Positions 46,401-59,409 of a stretch of DNA of 64,000 nucleotides are shown in pieces. Where the stretch lies: positions 20,565,070 to 20,629,069 of the forward strand of contig JAJLRJ010000002.1 of NCBI GenBank assembly GCA_024195265.1, in the 5' to 3' direction. Made by a program: the position numbers and the translations under genes. How positions within the stretch are numbered: the stretch's first letter is position 1; every line of letters begins with the position of its first letter. The notes below the pieces were generated by a model. It saw only the letters and a program-made list of their open reading frames with translations, was not told the origin of the DNA and did not search any database. Source of the DNA: Dendrophyllia cribrosa. Its lineage: Eukaryota > Cnidaria > Anthozoa > Scleractinia > Dendrophylliidae.

Positions 46401-49400
46401 CAATCAATGGTTCCAGATATTCCGTGTCTTCTCGAACTCGCCTCCTCAAGCGGAAAATGGAGTCACGCAGCGTAACTGGAGTTCTGCGCTTGTTCATAAA
46501 GTGCTTCAGGCAAAATTCGGTGTCGAAAGTGAACGCGTTACTTTTTAATGCTCGCACTAAAAGATAACACAATTCTCCAAACACAAGAAATGCAAAAAAA
46601 ATGTTCACTATCCAGATTCCTGTCGCCCAAGTACCGTTGTCAGTTCCGACAGAATTGTCACAGTTGATCGCGGATGGATCAATGTTTGTCACGTTCAAAT
46701 TTGTGGAATTTGCAGTTGGTTTTAATATGGCTGTCGAACCACAAATGTAACAAGTGAATTCTGTAGGAAAAACAGATGCATAGAATGTATTTGAGGCGTA
46801 GAACACGCTGTTCTGCAACACCGCAAACAAAATTCCCAGGACGAATCGTACAAGAAGATGAAGAACGTAACAACGGAATACTCGGCGAGTTTTCACTCTT
46901 GGTCTAGGACGAGGGTTTTCCGGGTCTGGTTTCATGGCGGTTTCTATCTCGTCAACTCGCGATTTCACACAGCACCAGGAGTAAGCGATGCAGACAACTA
47001 GCGAGGGAACAAAACATAAAAGAGCAAAAGCATACAGCGGAAGAGGAGAGTTGTACTGCTCGTCGTATTTCTTGAGGCAGTCGTCGCGACAGTCGGGGAA
47101 ATCGCAGCGAAATGTTCGCCGTTCGCTTGTTCTTAGCTGACCTGTAAATGCCACAAATAACAGTAAAGCTGGGACGTGCAGGGCCGCTACAACATAGCCA
47201 AAGTTACTGAAGTACTTTGAAAGCAAATACTCCTTTAAAATTTCCATTACTTTCAGCTTATGTAGCCTACAAGCAATTACAGACACTTGTAGGGCTTGTA
47301 GGCTACATGTACGAAGGCGGAAGTTCGATAGCTTTCGCTTTGATTCAATCTCGTTCCCAGAGCCCGCGTTACCCTTGTACGGCGGAAGGCGCGAACGAGA
47401 GGCTAGGTACTTCATATATGATATACTATTATGTACCGTAGTATATTATGTACTCTCTTACTCGGCCCATATATGCTGCACTCTCCTACCTGGCCTACAT
47501 AACTCACTTGGCTTACTTCACCACTTGTATTGCTTGGCTTGCTTGAGTTGCTTGGCCAACTCGAGGTGCTTTGTGTACTTGAGGTGCTTGGCGTACTTGA
47601 GTTGCTTGGCTTCCTTGAGTTACTTGGTCTACTTGAGTTGCTTGGCTCGCTTGAGTTACTTGGCTTGCTTGAGTTGCTTGGCCTACTTAAGATACTTGGC
47701 TTCCTTGAGTTGCTCGGCGTACTTGAGTTGCTTGGCCAACTTTATGTGCTTGGCGTACTTTAGTTGCTTGGCGTACTTTAGTTGCTTGGCATACTTTAGT
47801 TGCTTGGCGTACTTGAGTTGCTTGGCCAACTTGAAGTGCTTGGCGTACTCAAGTTGCTTGGCGTAATTGAGGTACTTGGTCTACTTGAGTTGCTTGGCCT
47901 ACTTGAGATACTTGGCGTACTTGAGATACTTGGTCTATTTGAGATACTTGGTCTACTTGAGATACTTGGCCTACTGGATTTGCTTGGCTTACTTGAGTTG
48001 CTTGTCCTACTTGAGATACTTGGACTACTGGATTTGCTTGGCCTACTTGAGATACTTGGTCTACTTGAGATACTTGGTCTCAAGTTGCTTGGCGTAATTG
48101 AGGTACTTGGTCTACTTGAGATACTTGGTCTACTTGAGATACTTGGTCTACTTGAGATACTTGGACTACTGGATTTGCTTGGCCTACTTGAGATACTTGG
48201 CCTACTTGAGATACTTGGTCTACTTGAGATACTTGGCCTACTTGAGATACTTGGTCTACTTGAGATACTTGGTCTACTTGAGTTACTTGGCCTACTTGAG
48301 ATACTTGGTCTACTTGAGATACTTGGTCTACTTGAAATACTTGGTCTACTTGAGATACGCCGCCTACTTGGGTTGCTTGGCGAACGTTTTTCTGACTTTT
48401 TTTTAATCATTTTGAACTTAATAAGGGGTTGACGATACTGAAACGCCGTTCGTTTTTATCGTTGATGTTTTCTTGTTTATGTATTACCAAACCTTTGCTT
48501 ATTGGCATATTTGTTGTTTGCGTGTTTATATCACTAAGGATCAAGTCAAATAACCATGACGGCGACGCTTCATAGAAAGGCAAAAAAAATAAAATAATAA
48601 ATAACAGCAACGATTTGATCGAAAAACAAAATAGTTCGATTTACATTTCATTTTTTCCCTCCAAATCAACTACTGTGAAATTGAAATTCGAATTTGTCTA
48701 CATGGGATATGAACAGTAGGTACGTTATTGGGCGCGGTTGAGCAATTCCCAGTTTGTAAGAGTTTGTAGGAGTTTCTTTTAAGGCAATTGATATTGCACG
48801 ATCCTTCAATGAAGAAAAAATCTGATAAAAACAATTTGGGCCTACTCAAATCATTCCCATAATGTTGTTGTAGATTTTGAGCTATCGTTTGCAAAACAGC
48901 CAAGTTATATCTGTTTTTAAAATATATACCTCTAATAAAATTTTACCTTTTTAAATTATTTATTGGAAGTGTTCCCGCGTATTGGAAATGGGTGCTTCAT
49001 AAAAAGGGGGACTTAGTTTAAAACATTAAATTTAATAAACATTAATGACAACTTCAACTTTTTTTCAGACATTGTTTTAGAACACTGACTAAAAGGGACA
49101 AAAATGTGTGTAGCACTGAATTTCAATTAAAACGTCAGTCATTTACATCCTAATGCAATGGAAATTGAAAGACCAAATTGAAAGTCCAAATTTCCCAATA
49201 AAGTGGCTGCAACATCTTCACGTTGGCTTGATGCCAATAATTTTGTTGGCATTTCCAATGTGTTAATTTTGAAAACTGTAAGGGTAAGTAATAAATTGTG
49301 GGGGGTGGCGGCGGGTGGGTTGCTTGACCGAAATCCGACATCAAAAAGAGGGGGTTGTTAGAGGGAGGGGGGGGGGGGCTTTTTACGGCAAAACTAGTTT

Positions 49401-52400
49401 CAATAAAATTGAAGTTGTGAAAGTTGATTTTTACATTTTGCCGAAAATAAACACTTTATTTCTTCTGGCTATAGAAACTGCATTTGACATTCGAATAAAT
49501 TTATTGAATTCATTCATTATTATTTATTGCACGTCAAGTACTATTGTTATAATTCATTAAAAAAACTCATTAATAATTCATGACCATTTTGTCCAATCCG
49601 ATGCTCCTCTCTAGTCACGAGGAAAGCACTCTTTACCACATAAAATACGCTTGAAACTAAAAAGCCCGGGGAGGGTTTTGAATGTGGCCCAGGGCAATAA
49701 TGGGGTATAATAGAAAAACAATGGCATACAAATGAACGTGAAGCATTATATAATGACACACGTTGCATTATCTATCAATATTCATATATAATGCCACATG
49801 TGATATTATATAATGCTTCAAGTTTATATACAGTAGGAATTAAATACTGAGAACCATTAATTTCACGCAACACATTTATTTTGTGCTAACTTACAAATGA
49901 AAAGTACAATTATTGAATACTGAGCCCGACATAACAACTTTGTTTACGTTGGAACTATCTGGTATAGTCATGTTAGCTAACAATTCATCTGCGACGTCAA
50001 AATCTAACGATTCAAAATCTAATAAATTTGAATTGCTTTCAGCTGCATCTGTTTTAGAAAGACTAACTTTTGTGCTGGGGGTGTTAGTCGACGCGCTATC
50101 TATAAGATTTGCGACCGGTGGTCCGAGCAAATTGCTGACCATCATTTGTTGTTGTACGCTAGATTTTTCATACTTAAACAAAGCATTTGAACGATGTCCC
50201 GTCCTATCGCGTATCAACTTCTCCTCAACTTTGGAATACACTCTTCCAATGCGTTTTTCTCTTCTTCTTTAGACTTTGGTGGCCTAAACGCCCGCTTCGG
50301 AGGCATGTTTTTACTAATGCAAGCGAAGTATCAAAAGACCGCATTCGAATAAAATACTGACATAGTTCTGCATATTTAAATTTCTAATTTTATTTCTCCT
50401 TCATTATTGTTGTTCAATTCCCAAATGCAAACAACCTTCTTTTGTTTTCTCATATCACTCCACATAGTTTCATCGATATTGGACAAAATGGTTATGAATT
50501 ATTAATGAGTTTTTTAAACTCATTCAATAAACGTGTATAAAACGTGTATAAACAGGTATAAAATCACGAGGGCTTCGCCCTCGGGATCTTATACCTGATA
50601 AAACACTGCTGCTCGTTTATTAAATGGTACATACATCACAAATTGATCCCGCGCCGTAGCCGCGGACCTGCATCGACAACAAAATATAAACTAGTAGTAA
50701 TCATAGATTATAGTGCGTCTCCTTATCCCGTGGCACCTCGTCTTGACCTAGTTCCTCAGTTTCATGAATTAATTCAGCCACTGTTGAAAAGGGCTATGTT
50801 GCGAGATATGTCACGCAGGCAAAAACGTCGGGCCGACATCAAACAAATTCACGCTATCGCCGTGGGATCGGGCAAAATCCTGCCGTGCTGTGTACTCCGA
50901 AAGGTCTCAGATTTTACCGACATATAAATAGTATATTTGTCTTGATTTCATTTCGGTTATTTCTCCGATTCTGAAATCATACTCCCCAGTACATGTACTA
51001 ATACCGGAACCGGAAATGATAAATTACTGAGAAAGCCTGAAAAAGTGCTCCCGTGATAAACTTCTTGGACACCGCGTTTAATGGAGCATGAAATCGACGA
51101 TTAAGTCACGCAACATTCAACGTGAATTTCGCAGGATTTTTTCGGACAAAATTACAACTACCAGTTGCAAGTAAGACACAAGACTGTTGAATATAATTCC
51201 TTTATTAGCTAGACAAATTTTAGTCACAAAACTGCAAAATCTTTAGTCGCAAATGCGCCCGATACAGGCGCAATTTCGAGCACTGTAAAGTTAATCTGCG
51301 TTCGCCTGGCGCGGCCGGTCAGTGAATTATTGTTAAGAATTACAGCGAATTGCACCGTACCGTAGAACATCGCGAAGAACGACGTCGGTATTTAGGTGAA
51401 AGCTTCCCAAATCAGGCAGAGAACCACAGCAAAATCAAGATAGAACATTCAAAACATACCAGAACGGTAGCGAGGAAAATCCGATAACTTCTTGCTTGAT
51501 TCCAAAGAGACACAACAACTTACTTGGTCCAGAGAAGAACCTTCGTCCAATTTTTCCACTGTGTGCTTTTAGTAGGCATTGAAAAATTAAGCCGTACGAT
51601 TCCAAAATCGGGAAAATATCCGAAACTAAATTAAGACAAATAGATTATTCACATGTGACATTTCGGAACCCCAAGCTCCCCAGGATGATGCCTGATTTCC
51701 ACGCGCTGGGAATGCTGGATACTATTGTGACGTTTCAAGATGGCGCAGATTTGGTACCGACACTTTTCTCGATTCGTTCCGCCTAGCCGACAAGATTAGG
51801 TCGACGCAATAAAGGATAAAAATTGAAAAAGTAAAACTAGTGTAACGTAAATCATATTTACAATAAGACAATTAAGACGAGCTAAAATGATAAAATGTCA
51901 CATTCTAGTAATTCGAATGCTCCTTTACTTTGTTTCTCATCAGAATAGCTTTATTGTTTGAAGAAAATTGATTTATGTCATTTAAAAAAATTGAAACGAT
52001 AGATTTAAAAGAACTAATAATAATGCTTGAGAACCGAGCTTAGCCATTTGTAAATTTTCAATTTCAGTTCGTACTCTGATAATGCTCATCTGATTACAAA
52101 AGCGACACAATCTGGATGATGATTTCTTAGTAAAGACTAAATCCAGACACGTCCGCAAATCTTCATTGCCACGTTATTGTAAAATCGCCAGTCAACTTTT
52201 GAAAGAATAAAAGTGAACTGATGGTTACTGCGTAGAGCAGTGTAATCATCAATTACTACTAATAACCAAATTTAGCCTTAGAAAACACTTCATCAAATAC
52301 TTCATCAAAAGTAACTAAAATCTTTAGAGAACGGTAACAGCGACAATAAGTAGGAAATAATACTTGGTAAATAGCCTAATCTATCTTAAACTAATTAAAA

Positions 52401-55400
52401 TGTTTGTACATTTGCTTGCGTTTTATTATTAAAATCTAAAGTATCCAAAATCTTCAGAGAACGGTTACAGTGACAATAAGTAGGAAATTGAAGTCCTGAA
52501 TTTTTTTCAGGCTTCTTTTCGCAATTGCTTAAATTGCGTTCACAACTGCGAGGATCATTCTTCATTTGATTTCATTTCCGCAGTTCATATATGATTTATT
52601 TCATGTATATTATTTCACAATACTTGCTAAATAACCCAATCTATCTATAAAACAATTTTTAAAAAAAAGTAGCTTGAAGTTGAGACAGATAGCTCAGTAA
52701 TTGTTATGTTCTGACAAGTGTGCGATCTTCGCAGCTACTTGTGCCGTAGTTTTTCGTGCAATTGTCAAAGACAATTCCTTGACCTTATCGGATTCTACAA
52801 TAAAGTTGTACAAAGACGAATTATACACACACAGTAATTAAACACACGTGTTTCATAGTTTATAAACTTTTTTAAAAATTGTTTTCGCATGGAAAATTAC
52901 AACGGAATGTTTCAGTAAGTCATAGTTCTGAATGAAAAGAAAGACAATTAGGCCAAGTACTACCGAATTGTAGGAACTCTATTTTATTATAGCTAAATGT
53001 CAAAATATGAGACAATGTAAAGACGTTCTTAACAAAATCTCAGCCTGGGTACGTTCTTGGCACATAGCGAATCCCAGCCTCGACGTTCTCATAAAAAAGG
53101 TTCTTATATTAAAAAAAGGTTATTTTAAAGTTCTGTCCTTAAAGTATTTATCTCGCTGAGTAGGAATCTAAGGCCCGGTTAAAAAGTCGAACTTTACATG
53201 TGCCGAACCACCCAATACCTATTTAGGTCGACCCAAACTATTAAGTCCGACTGTTGATTCAGACGGTCGAACTTTACATGTGCCGAACCTAATTCGTGGC
53301 GAAAAAAAATATCGTCCTTACTGCTTAAAATAGGGAAATAAACCAAAAAAAAAGTAAAATTCACCAAGCCTGTAAATTGTTGTTTTGATTTTAGTGTGCT
53401 TTGTGTTCTGTTATGGCAAGGAGACAGCTGAGGAGATCGTGATCGTGATAATTGGACAAAATAAATTAAAGCCATAAATTTCAAAATACATTACGATTTC
53501 TTTATGGATATAAAGAAAAGCAACTTTTTAGAAGACCGATTTAAGCTGTCCAGTTTTAGTCTAAAAATCTACAACGCGAATGCCAGTAACAATCTTTACG
53601 CTTCTGTGAGTTCTGTCTGCAAAGGCGCGAAAACCCACTAAATAGCCAATCAGAAGCGCGGTTATATTGAAAAATACGTTAACATAATTTATGCTTTAGG
53701 TTCGGCACATGTGAAGTTCGACGTATGAATCGAAGTCGATCTTTTGCCCTTCTATTCGACAAGCTCAGTCGAATAGAACGGCAGAGTCGACCCAAATACA
53801 AAAGTGCCGTTCCTAATTGATTCATACGTCGAACTTTACATGTGCCGAACATAATTATTAGGTTCGGCACATGCAAAGTTCGACGTTTGAACCGGGCCTA
53901 AATCCCCAAATATCCTAACTATTTACGTTTTCTAAACGAGTGATTATACATTTAGATATTTCACTTTTGTTATTGATACAATTATGCTTGTAATACGACG
54001 ATTTTTAGCGCAACAAAATTAACGACAGGATGTAACACGAAACAACTTGAGTAAAATTCGTGTTTTTACGTTGCAAGTTTTTGAAGCTGATTCAAACATT
54101 TCGCAACGCAAAAACTGCGAAGAAAATCAACCGCGCACCCATGTTGCGCTAAAAATCGTCGTTGCGAATCGTCCCGTGTAACATCACCCTTAGGCTGTAT
54201 GAACTTAGAACTTAGAATCAATGAAACCCAAATATATTTCTTTAATACTGGGCGGGTCAGTTTGCGGTTAAAGCCTAGGTAAGCGCCTTGGCACTTTTAG
54301 AGATCTTATAACTGGCATGGCTGACTGCTTGAAGCTATTTAAGGATGAAGATTTTACTACTTCTGAAGGAAGTAAGTTTCAGGCTCTGATTGTTCTTGGG
54401 AATAAGGAATAGCTCTGAGCTACTACAGTTTTCTGCTGTTGTTGATACGTTAAGCGATGTCTCCAAGTAAATGAGTTAGTTTACAATTGACAAAAGAGGA
54501 CTGACTGATTAAACAAACGTCTGTGTTCTAGAGTATTCCAACCAAGTGCGCTAACTAAACCAGAGGTACTTGTTGTAAGTTTATAGTTATTGCATACAAA
54601 GCGGGCTGCGCTCTTTTGAACTTGCTCAAGACGATTTACATGTGTCTGCTACATGGCTTCAATGTTCTTCTTAAAAGTCCCACGGTCTTGTTGGCTTTGG
54701 CAGCAACTTTAGAGCAGTGCGTACCCCAGCGAAGAGTTTCAGAACACTTTACGCCCAATTAAGTAGTCACATTGGGAAACCTTTTTAAGGGCTTCTGAAT
54801 TAGCAGAGTATGTGAATTCATGTGGCTTATGCTTGTTTGTAGCCCGAAGTAGGTGGCATTTAGACACATTAAAGTCCATCTGCCAATCAGATGCCCATTT
54901 GGTTAGGTTATGTTAGTCCTCCTGGAGTATCTCATGATCGTGCTGAGATTTAATGGCCCGATAGAACACAGTATAATCATTGTGTTAGCACAGGGTTGGC
55001 TTGTTAAAAGAAAAGAAAAGTTTAAGTTGTATAAAAAAATTAAGATGAATGGCAGAAGAAGGAGTTCAATAACCAAGCCATAACTGCTCGCTAAGGTAAA
55101 AGTTCCCAGTGGGTCAGCGAGTCCCCAAGAAGCCATTGCAGATACTTCTCTGGTAGTAAAGGCTCTTTACAGTCAACAGACGATCCAGAACAACCCATTG
55201 TTTGACATTGAATCGTGTTCCGCGGTGTACTAGTGGGTGGGTGTCACTGGACCCCGGATCCCCTCCCTATACCAGACAAAATTCAGCAATTTCGCAACTC
55301 AGAAAGCCGATAGGTGAAAAACTCCAAAAACTGATACATACGCTTTTCTAGACCATAAGTTACGGATTTCTAGATCCCCAGGAGTTGGTAATTAGGAACC

Positions 55401-58400
55401 ACCTCTTTTTTCTTACTCCGCAAAGCGAAACGCGTGAGAGAAAATGGCCATGCACCCAACTGGAGATGCGAAACGAGAGAGGCGCCGACGCCCTCGCTTC
55501 GCCGCTCGCGTGTTACTTGTGCCACTCCTCTAAGTTTGAAGAAAAATTTATAGGAGACTACTCACAGTCTAGCTTACGGAAGCTTTAACAGCATTTCTAA
55601 AAGTACAATGCACGGCTACTTATAGAGGAGCTTGCCACTTGCCGAGGGCACGTACGCGGAACCCAAATATTACTGGAAATGGTTTGGCATTTTATTTTGG
55701 TTGGTACCTAACTGTCGGTACTCTAGTACGTGCGGGCACTTGCACTGCGTGAAAAAAAAAAAAGACAAATATGTATTTAGAGAGCTGTTCAGCCAACAGA
55801 TACCAACGTCACAAAGTAATTCTCAAATGCACAGGCTTGTGTAACTGCTTCGATAGCGGATACCTTTGCGAGACCACGGATGCATGGGAGCGATAATGAG
55901 CTCTGTGGTATTGGCCATGGATTAAGTGTTTAGTTCTATTTAATGACAAATAACTTATCTGATATTAAGATTACGCCTCTTTGAGAAGTGTCACTCGAGG
56001 TCTTGAACAGATTCTTAAATGCTTTTGAATCAGTCCGGTTAAAGAAAATACGCCAAAAAAAGTCAACGAGGCTAAGCAACTCTAGACAGCAAAGCATCTC
56101 GAGTAGGCCAAACAAATCAAGCAAGCCAAGCAAGTCAAGTAGACCAAGTAGCTCAAGCAAGCCAAGCAACTCAAGTACGCCAAGCAATTCAAGTACGCAA
56201 AGCACCTCAAGTACGCCAAGCACCTCAAGTACGCCAAGCACCTCAAGTAGACCAAGTAACTCAGGCAAATCAAGCAACTCAAGTACGCCAAGCACCTTAA
56301 GTAGACCAAGTAACTCAAGTAAGCCAAGCAACACAAGTAGGCCAAGTAACTCTAGTAGACCAAGTAACTAAAGTAAGCCAAGCAACTGAAGTCTGCCAAG
56401 CACCTGAAGTACGCAAAGCACCTCAAGCAAGCCAAGCAACTCAAGTAGACCAAGCACCTCAAGCAAGCCAAGCAACTCAAGTAGACCTAGCAACTCAAGT
56501 AGCCCAAGCAACTCAAGTAGACCAAGCAACTCAAGTACGCCAAGCAACTCAAGTAGACCAAGCACCTCAAGTAGACCAAGTAACTCAAGCAAGCCAAGCA
56601 ACTCAAGTACGCCACGCAAGCAACTCAAGTAGGCCAAGCAACTCAAGTAGACCTAGCAACTCAAGTAGACCAAGCAACTCAAGTACGCCAAGCAACTCAA
56701 GTAGACCAAGCACCTCAAGTAGACCAAGTAACTCAAGCAAGCCAAGCAACTGAAGTCCGCCAAGCACCTGAAGGACGCCAAGCACCTCAAGCAAGCCAAG
56801 CAACTCAAGTAGACCAAGCAACTCAAGTAGACCAAGTAACTAAAGTAAGCCAAGCAACTGAAGTCCGCCAAGCACCTGAAGGACGCCAAGCACCTCAAGC
56901 AAGCCAAGCAACTCAAGTAGACCAAGCAACTCAAGTAGACCAAGTAACTCAAGCAACTCAAGTACACCAAGCACCTCAAGTACGCCAAGCACCTCAAGTA
57001 GACCAAGTAACTCAGGCAAATCAAGCAACTCAAGTACGCCAAGCACCTTAAGTAGACCAAGTAACTCAAGTAAGCCAAGCAACACAAGTAGGCCAAGTAA
57101 CTCTAGTAGACCAAGTAACTAAAGTAAGCCAAGCAACTGAAGTCCGCCAAGCACCTGAAGGACGCCAAGCACCTCAAGCAAGCCAAGCAACTCAAGTAGA
57201 CCAAGCAACTCAAGTAGACCAAGTAACTCAAGCAACTCAAGTACACCAAGCACCTCAAGTACGCCAAGCACCTCAAGTAGACCAAGTAACTCAGGCAAAT
57301 CAAGCAACTCAAGTACGCCAAGCACCTTAAGTAGACCAAGTAACTCAAGTAAGCCAAGCAACACAAGTAGGCCAAGTAACTCTAGTAGACCAAGTAACTA
57401 AAGTAAGCCAAGCAACTGAAGTCTGCCAAGCACCTGAAGTACGCAAAGCACCTCAAGCAAGCCAAGCAACTCAAGTAGACCAAGCACCTCAAGCAAGCCA
57501 AGCAACTCAAGTAGACCTAGCAACTCAAGTAGCCCAAGCAACTCAAGTAGACCGAGCAACTCAAGTACGCCAAGCAACTCAAGTAGACCAAGCACCTCAA
57601 GTAGACCAAGTAACTTAAGCAAGCCAAGCAACTCAAGTATGCCACGCAAGCAACTCAAGTAGGCCAAGCAACTCAAGTAGACCAAGTAACTCAAGTAAGC
57701 CAAGCAACACAAGTAGGCCAAGTAACTCTAGTAGACCAAGTAACTAAAGTAAGCCAAGCAACTGAAGTCCGCCAAGCACCTGAAGGACGCCAAGCACCTC
57801 AAGCAAGCCAAGCAACTCAAGTAGACCAAGCAACTCAAGTAGACCAAGTAACTCAAGCAACTCAAGTACACCAAGTAACTCAAGTAGCCCAAGTAACTCA
57901 AGTAAGCCAAGCACCTCAAGTAAGCCAAGCACCTCAAGTAGACCAAGTAACTCAATGAAGCCAAGCAACTCAAGTAGACCAAGCACCTCAAGCAAGCCAA
58001 GCAACTCAAGTAGACCTAGCAACTCAAGTAGCCCAAGCAACTCAAGTAGACCGAGCAACTCAAGTACGCCAAGCAACTCAAGTAGACCAAGCACCTCAAG
58101 TAGACCAAGTAACTTAAGCAAGCCAAGCAACTCAAGTATGCCACGCAAGCAACTCAAGTAGGCCAAGCAACTCAAGTAGACCAAGTAACTCAAGTAAGCC
58201 AAGCAACACAAGTAGGCCAAGTAACTCTAGTAGACCAAGTAACTAAAGTAAGCCAAGCAACTGAAGTCCGCCAAGCACCTGAAGGACGCCAAGCACCTCA
58301 AGCAAGCCAAGCAACTCAAGTAGACCAAGCAACTCAAGTAGACCAAGTAACTCAAGCAACTCAAGTACACCAAGTAACTCAAGTAGCCCAAGTAACTCAA

Positions 58401-59339
58401 GTAAGCCAAGCACCTCAAGTAAGCCAAGCACCTCAAGTAGACCAAGTAACTCAATGAAGCCAAGCAACTCAAGTAGACCAAACAACTCAAGTAGACCAAG
58501 TAACTCAAGCAAGCCGAGCACTCAAGTACGCCAAGCACCTTAAGTACACAAAGCACCTCAAGCAAGCCAAGCAACTCAAGTATGCCAAGCAACTCGAGCA
58601 AGCCAAGCACTTAGCCTACGGTCTTCACACTGTGTGATGAATTCAAAAGCAGAGTTCCACTAGGGTGCCATACCGAGAGTAGAAGTTGTTAGCGGGCTTC
58701 CTGACACCACGGTAGTGGGCTCTGACGTAAAATTTCCAGGACACCATGGGCGCATGCGTCAGACCAGTTCGATCAGACCAGGTCGTCCCACATGGAGTAG
58801 CCTTGAAGTGGAAAAGACTTGGGAAACGGAGGCGACTGCCTTTTTAACTGATGAGGGCTCTTGTGAGCCGAAATATATATTGTTATATATTGAGTTGTAA
58901 TTATCAAGCTTCCAACTCCATGTCTTGACTTGATTGTACTTTACTGACCCTACGTTTCGGCCATCACGGCCTTCTTCAGGGGAGTTACAAGTGTGGTAAG
59001 GCTTGCGTAAACCGTTGGCTATTCAAAATTATAACGTGACATGTATGGCATCTGTGATTGGTAGATAAACTAACAAAGTTATGCGCGCGCTAGAAAGTGC
59101 GCGCACTAATGTGGGTTAAATAAGTGTGTATTGAAACGCGCGCGTCTTAATGTGGCGTAGTAGGAGAAAAATATAGATAGATTACCAATATAGTAACTAT
59201 GATATGTATACCTAATATAAAAAGTATAAGTGTATCATAATGCGGCACCTAAATGCAGTATGGCTCCGAGAGAAAAGGAAAGGATAACAAGTGGGTTCAG
59301 TCAAAAATAATAAGCTTGTGTAGACAGCAAATAAATTCA

Positions 59340-59409
<70 letters not shown>

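Noticed and set aside
47248..47415. N-terminal extension of the NACHT protein by 56 codons
   Set aside because: Open frame, but it lacks similarity and would put 56 extra residues before a connexin-type N-terminal helix; ATG 47247 is preferred.
47375..48432. Leu/Tyr/Cys-rich and Ser/Pro-rich frames of 60-210 codons on both strands
   Set aside because: 15-bp minisatellite; period divisible by three keeps six frames open. No start context or similarity.
49913..50272. 119-codon plus-strand frame
   Set aside because: It is the antisense of the DUF3504 remnant, whose minus-strand frame has recognisable recombinase sequence.
55936..58610. Many overlapping frames with LLGLLELLG and YLSCLAYL repeats
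   Set aside because: Second copy of the same minisatellite in inverse orientation; not a protein family.
56093..58612. Possible CRISPR array, as short direct repeats in a row
   Set aside because: The units are contiguous 15-mers without unique spacers, and the genome is eukaryotic.
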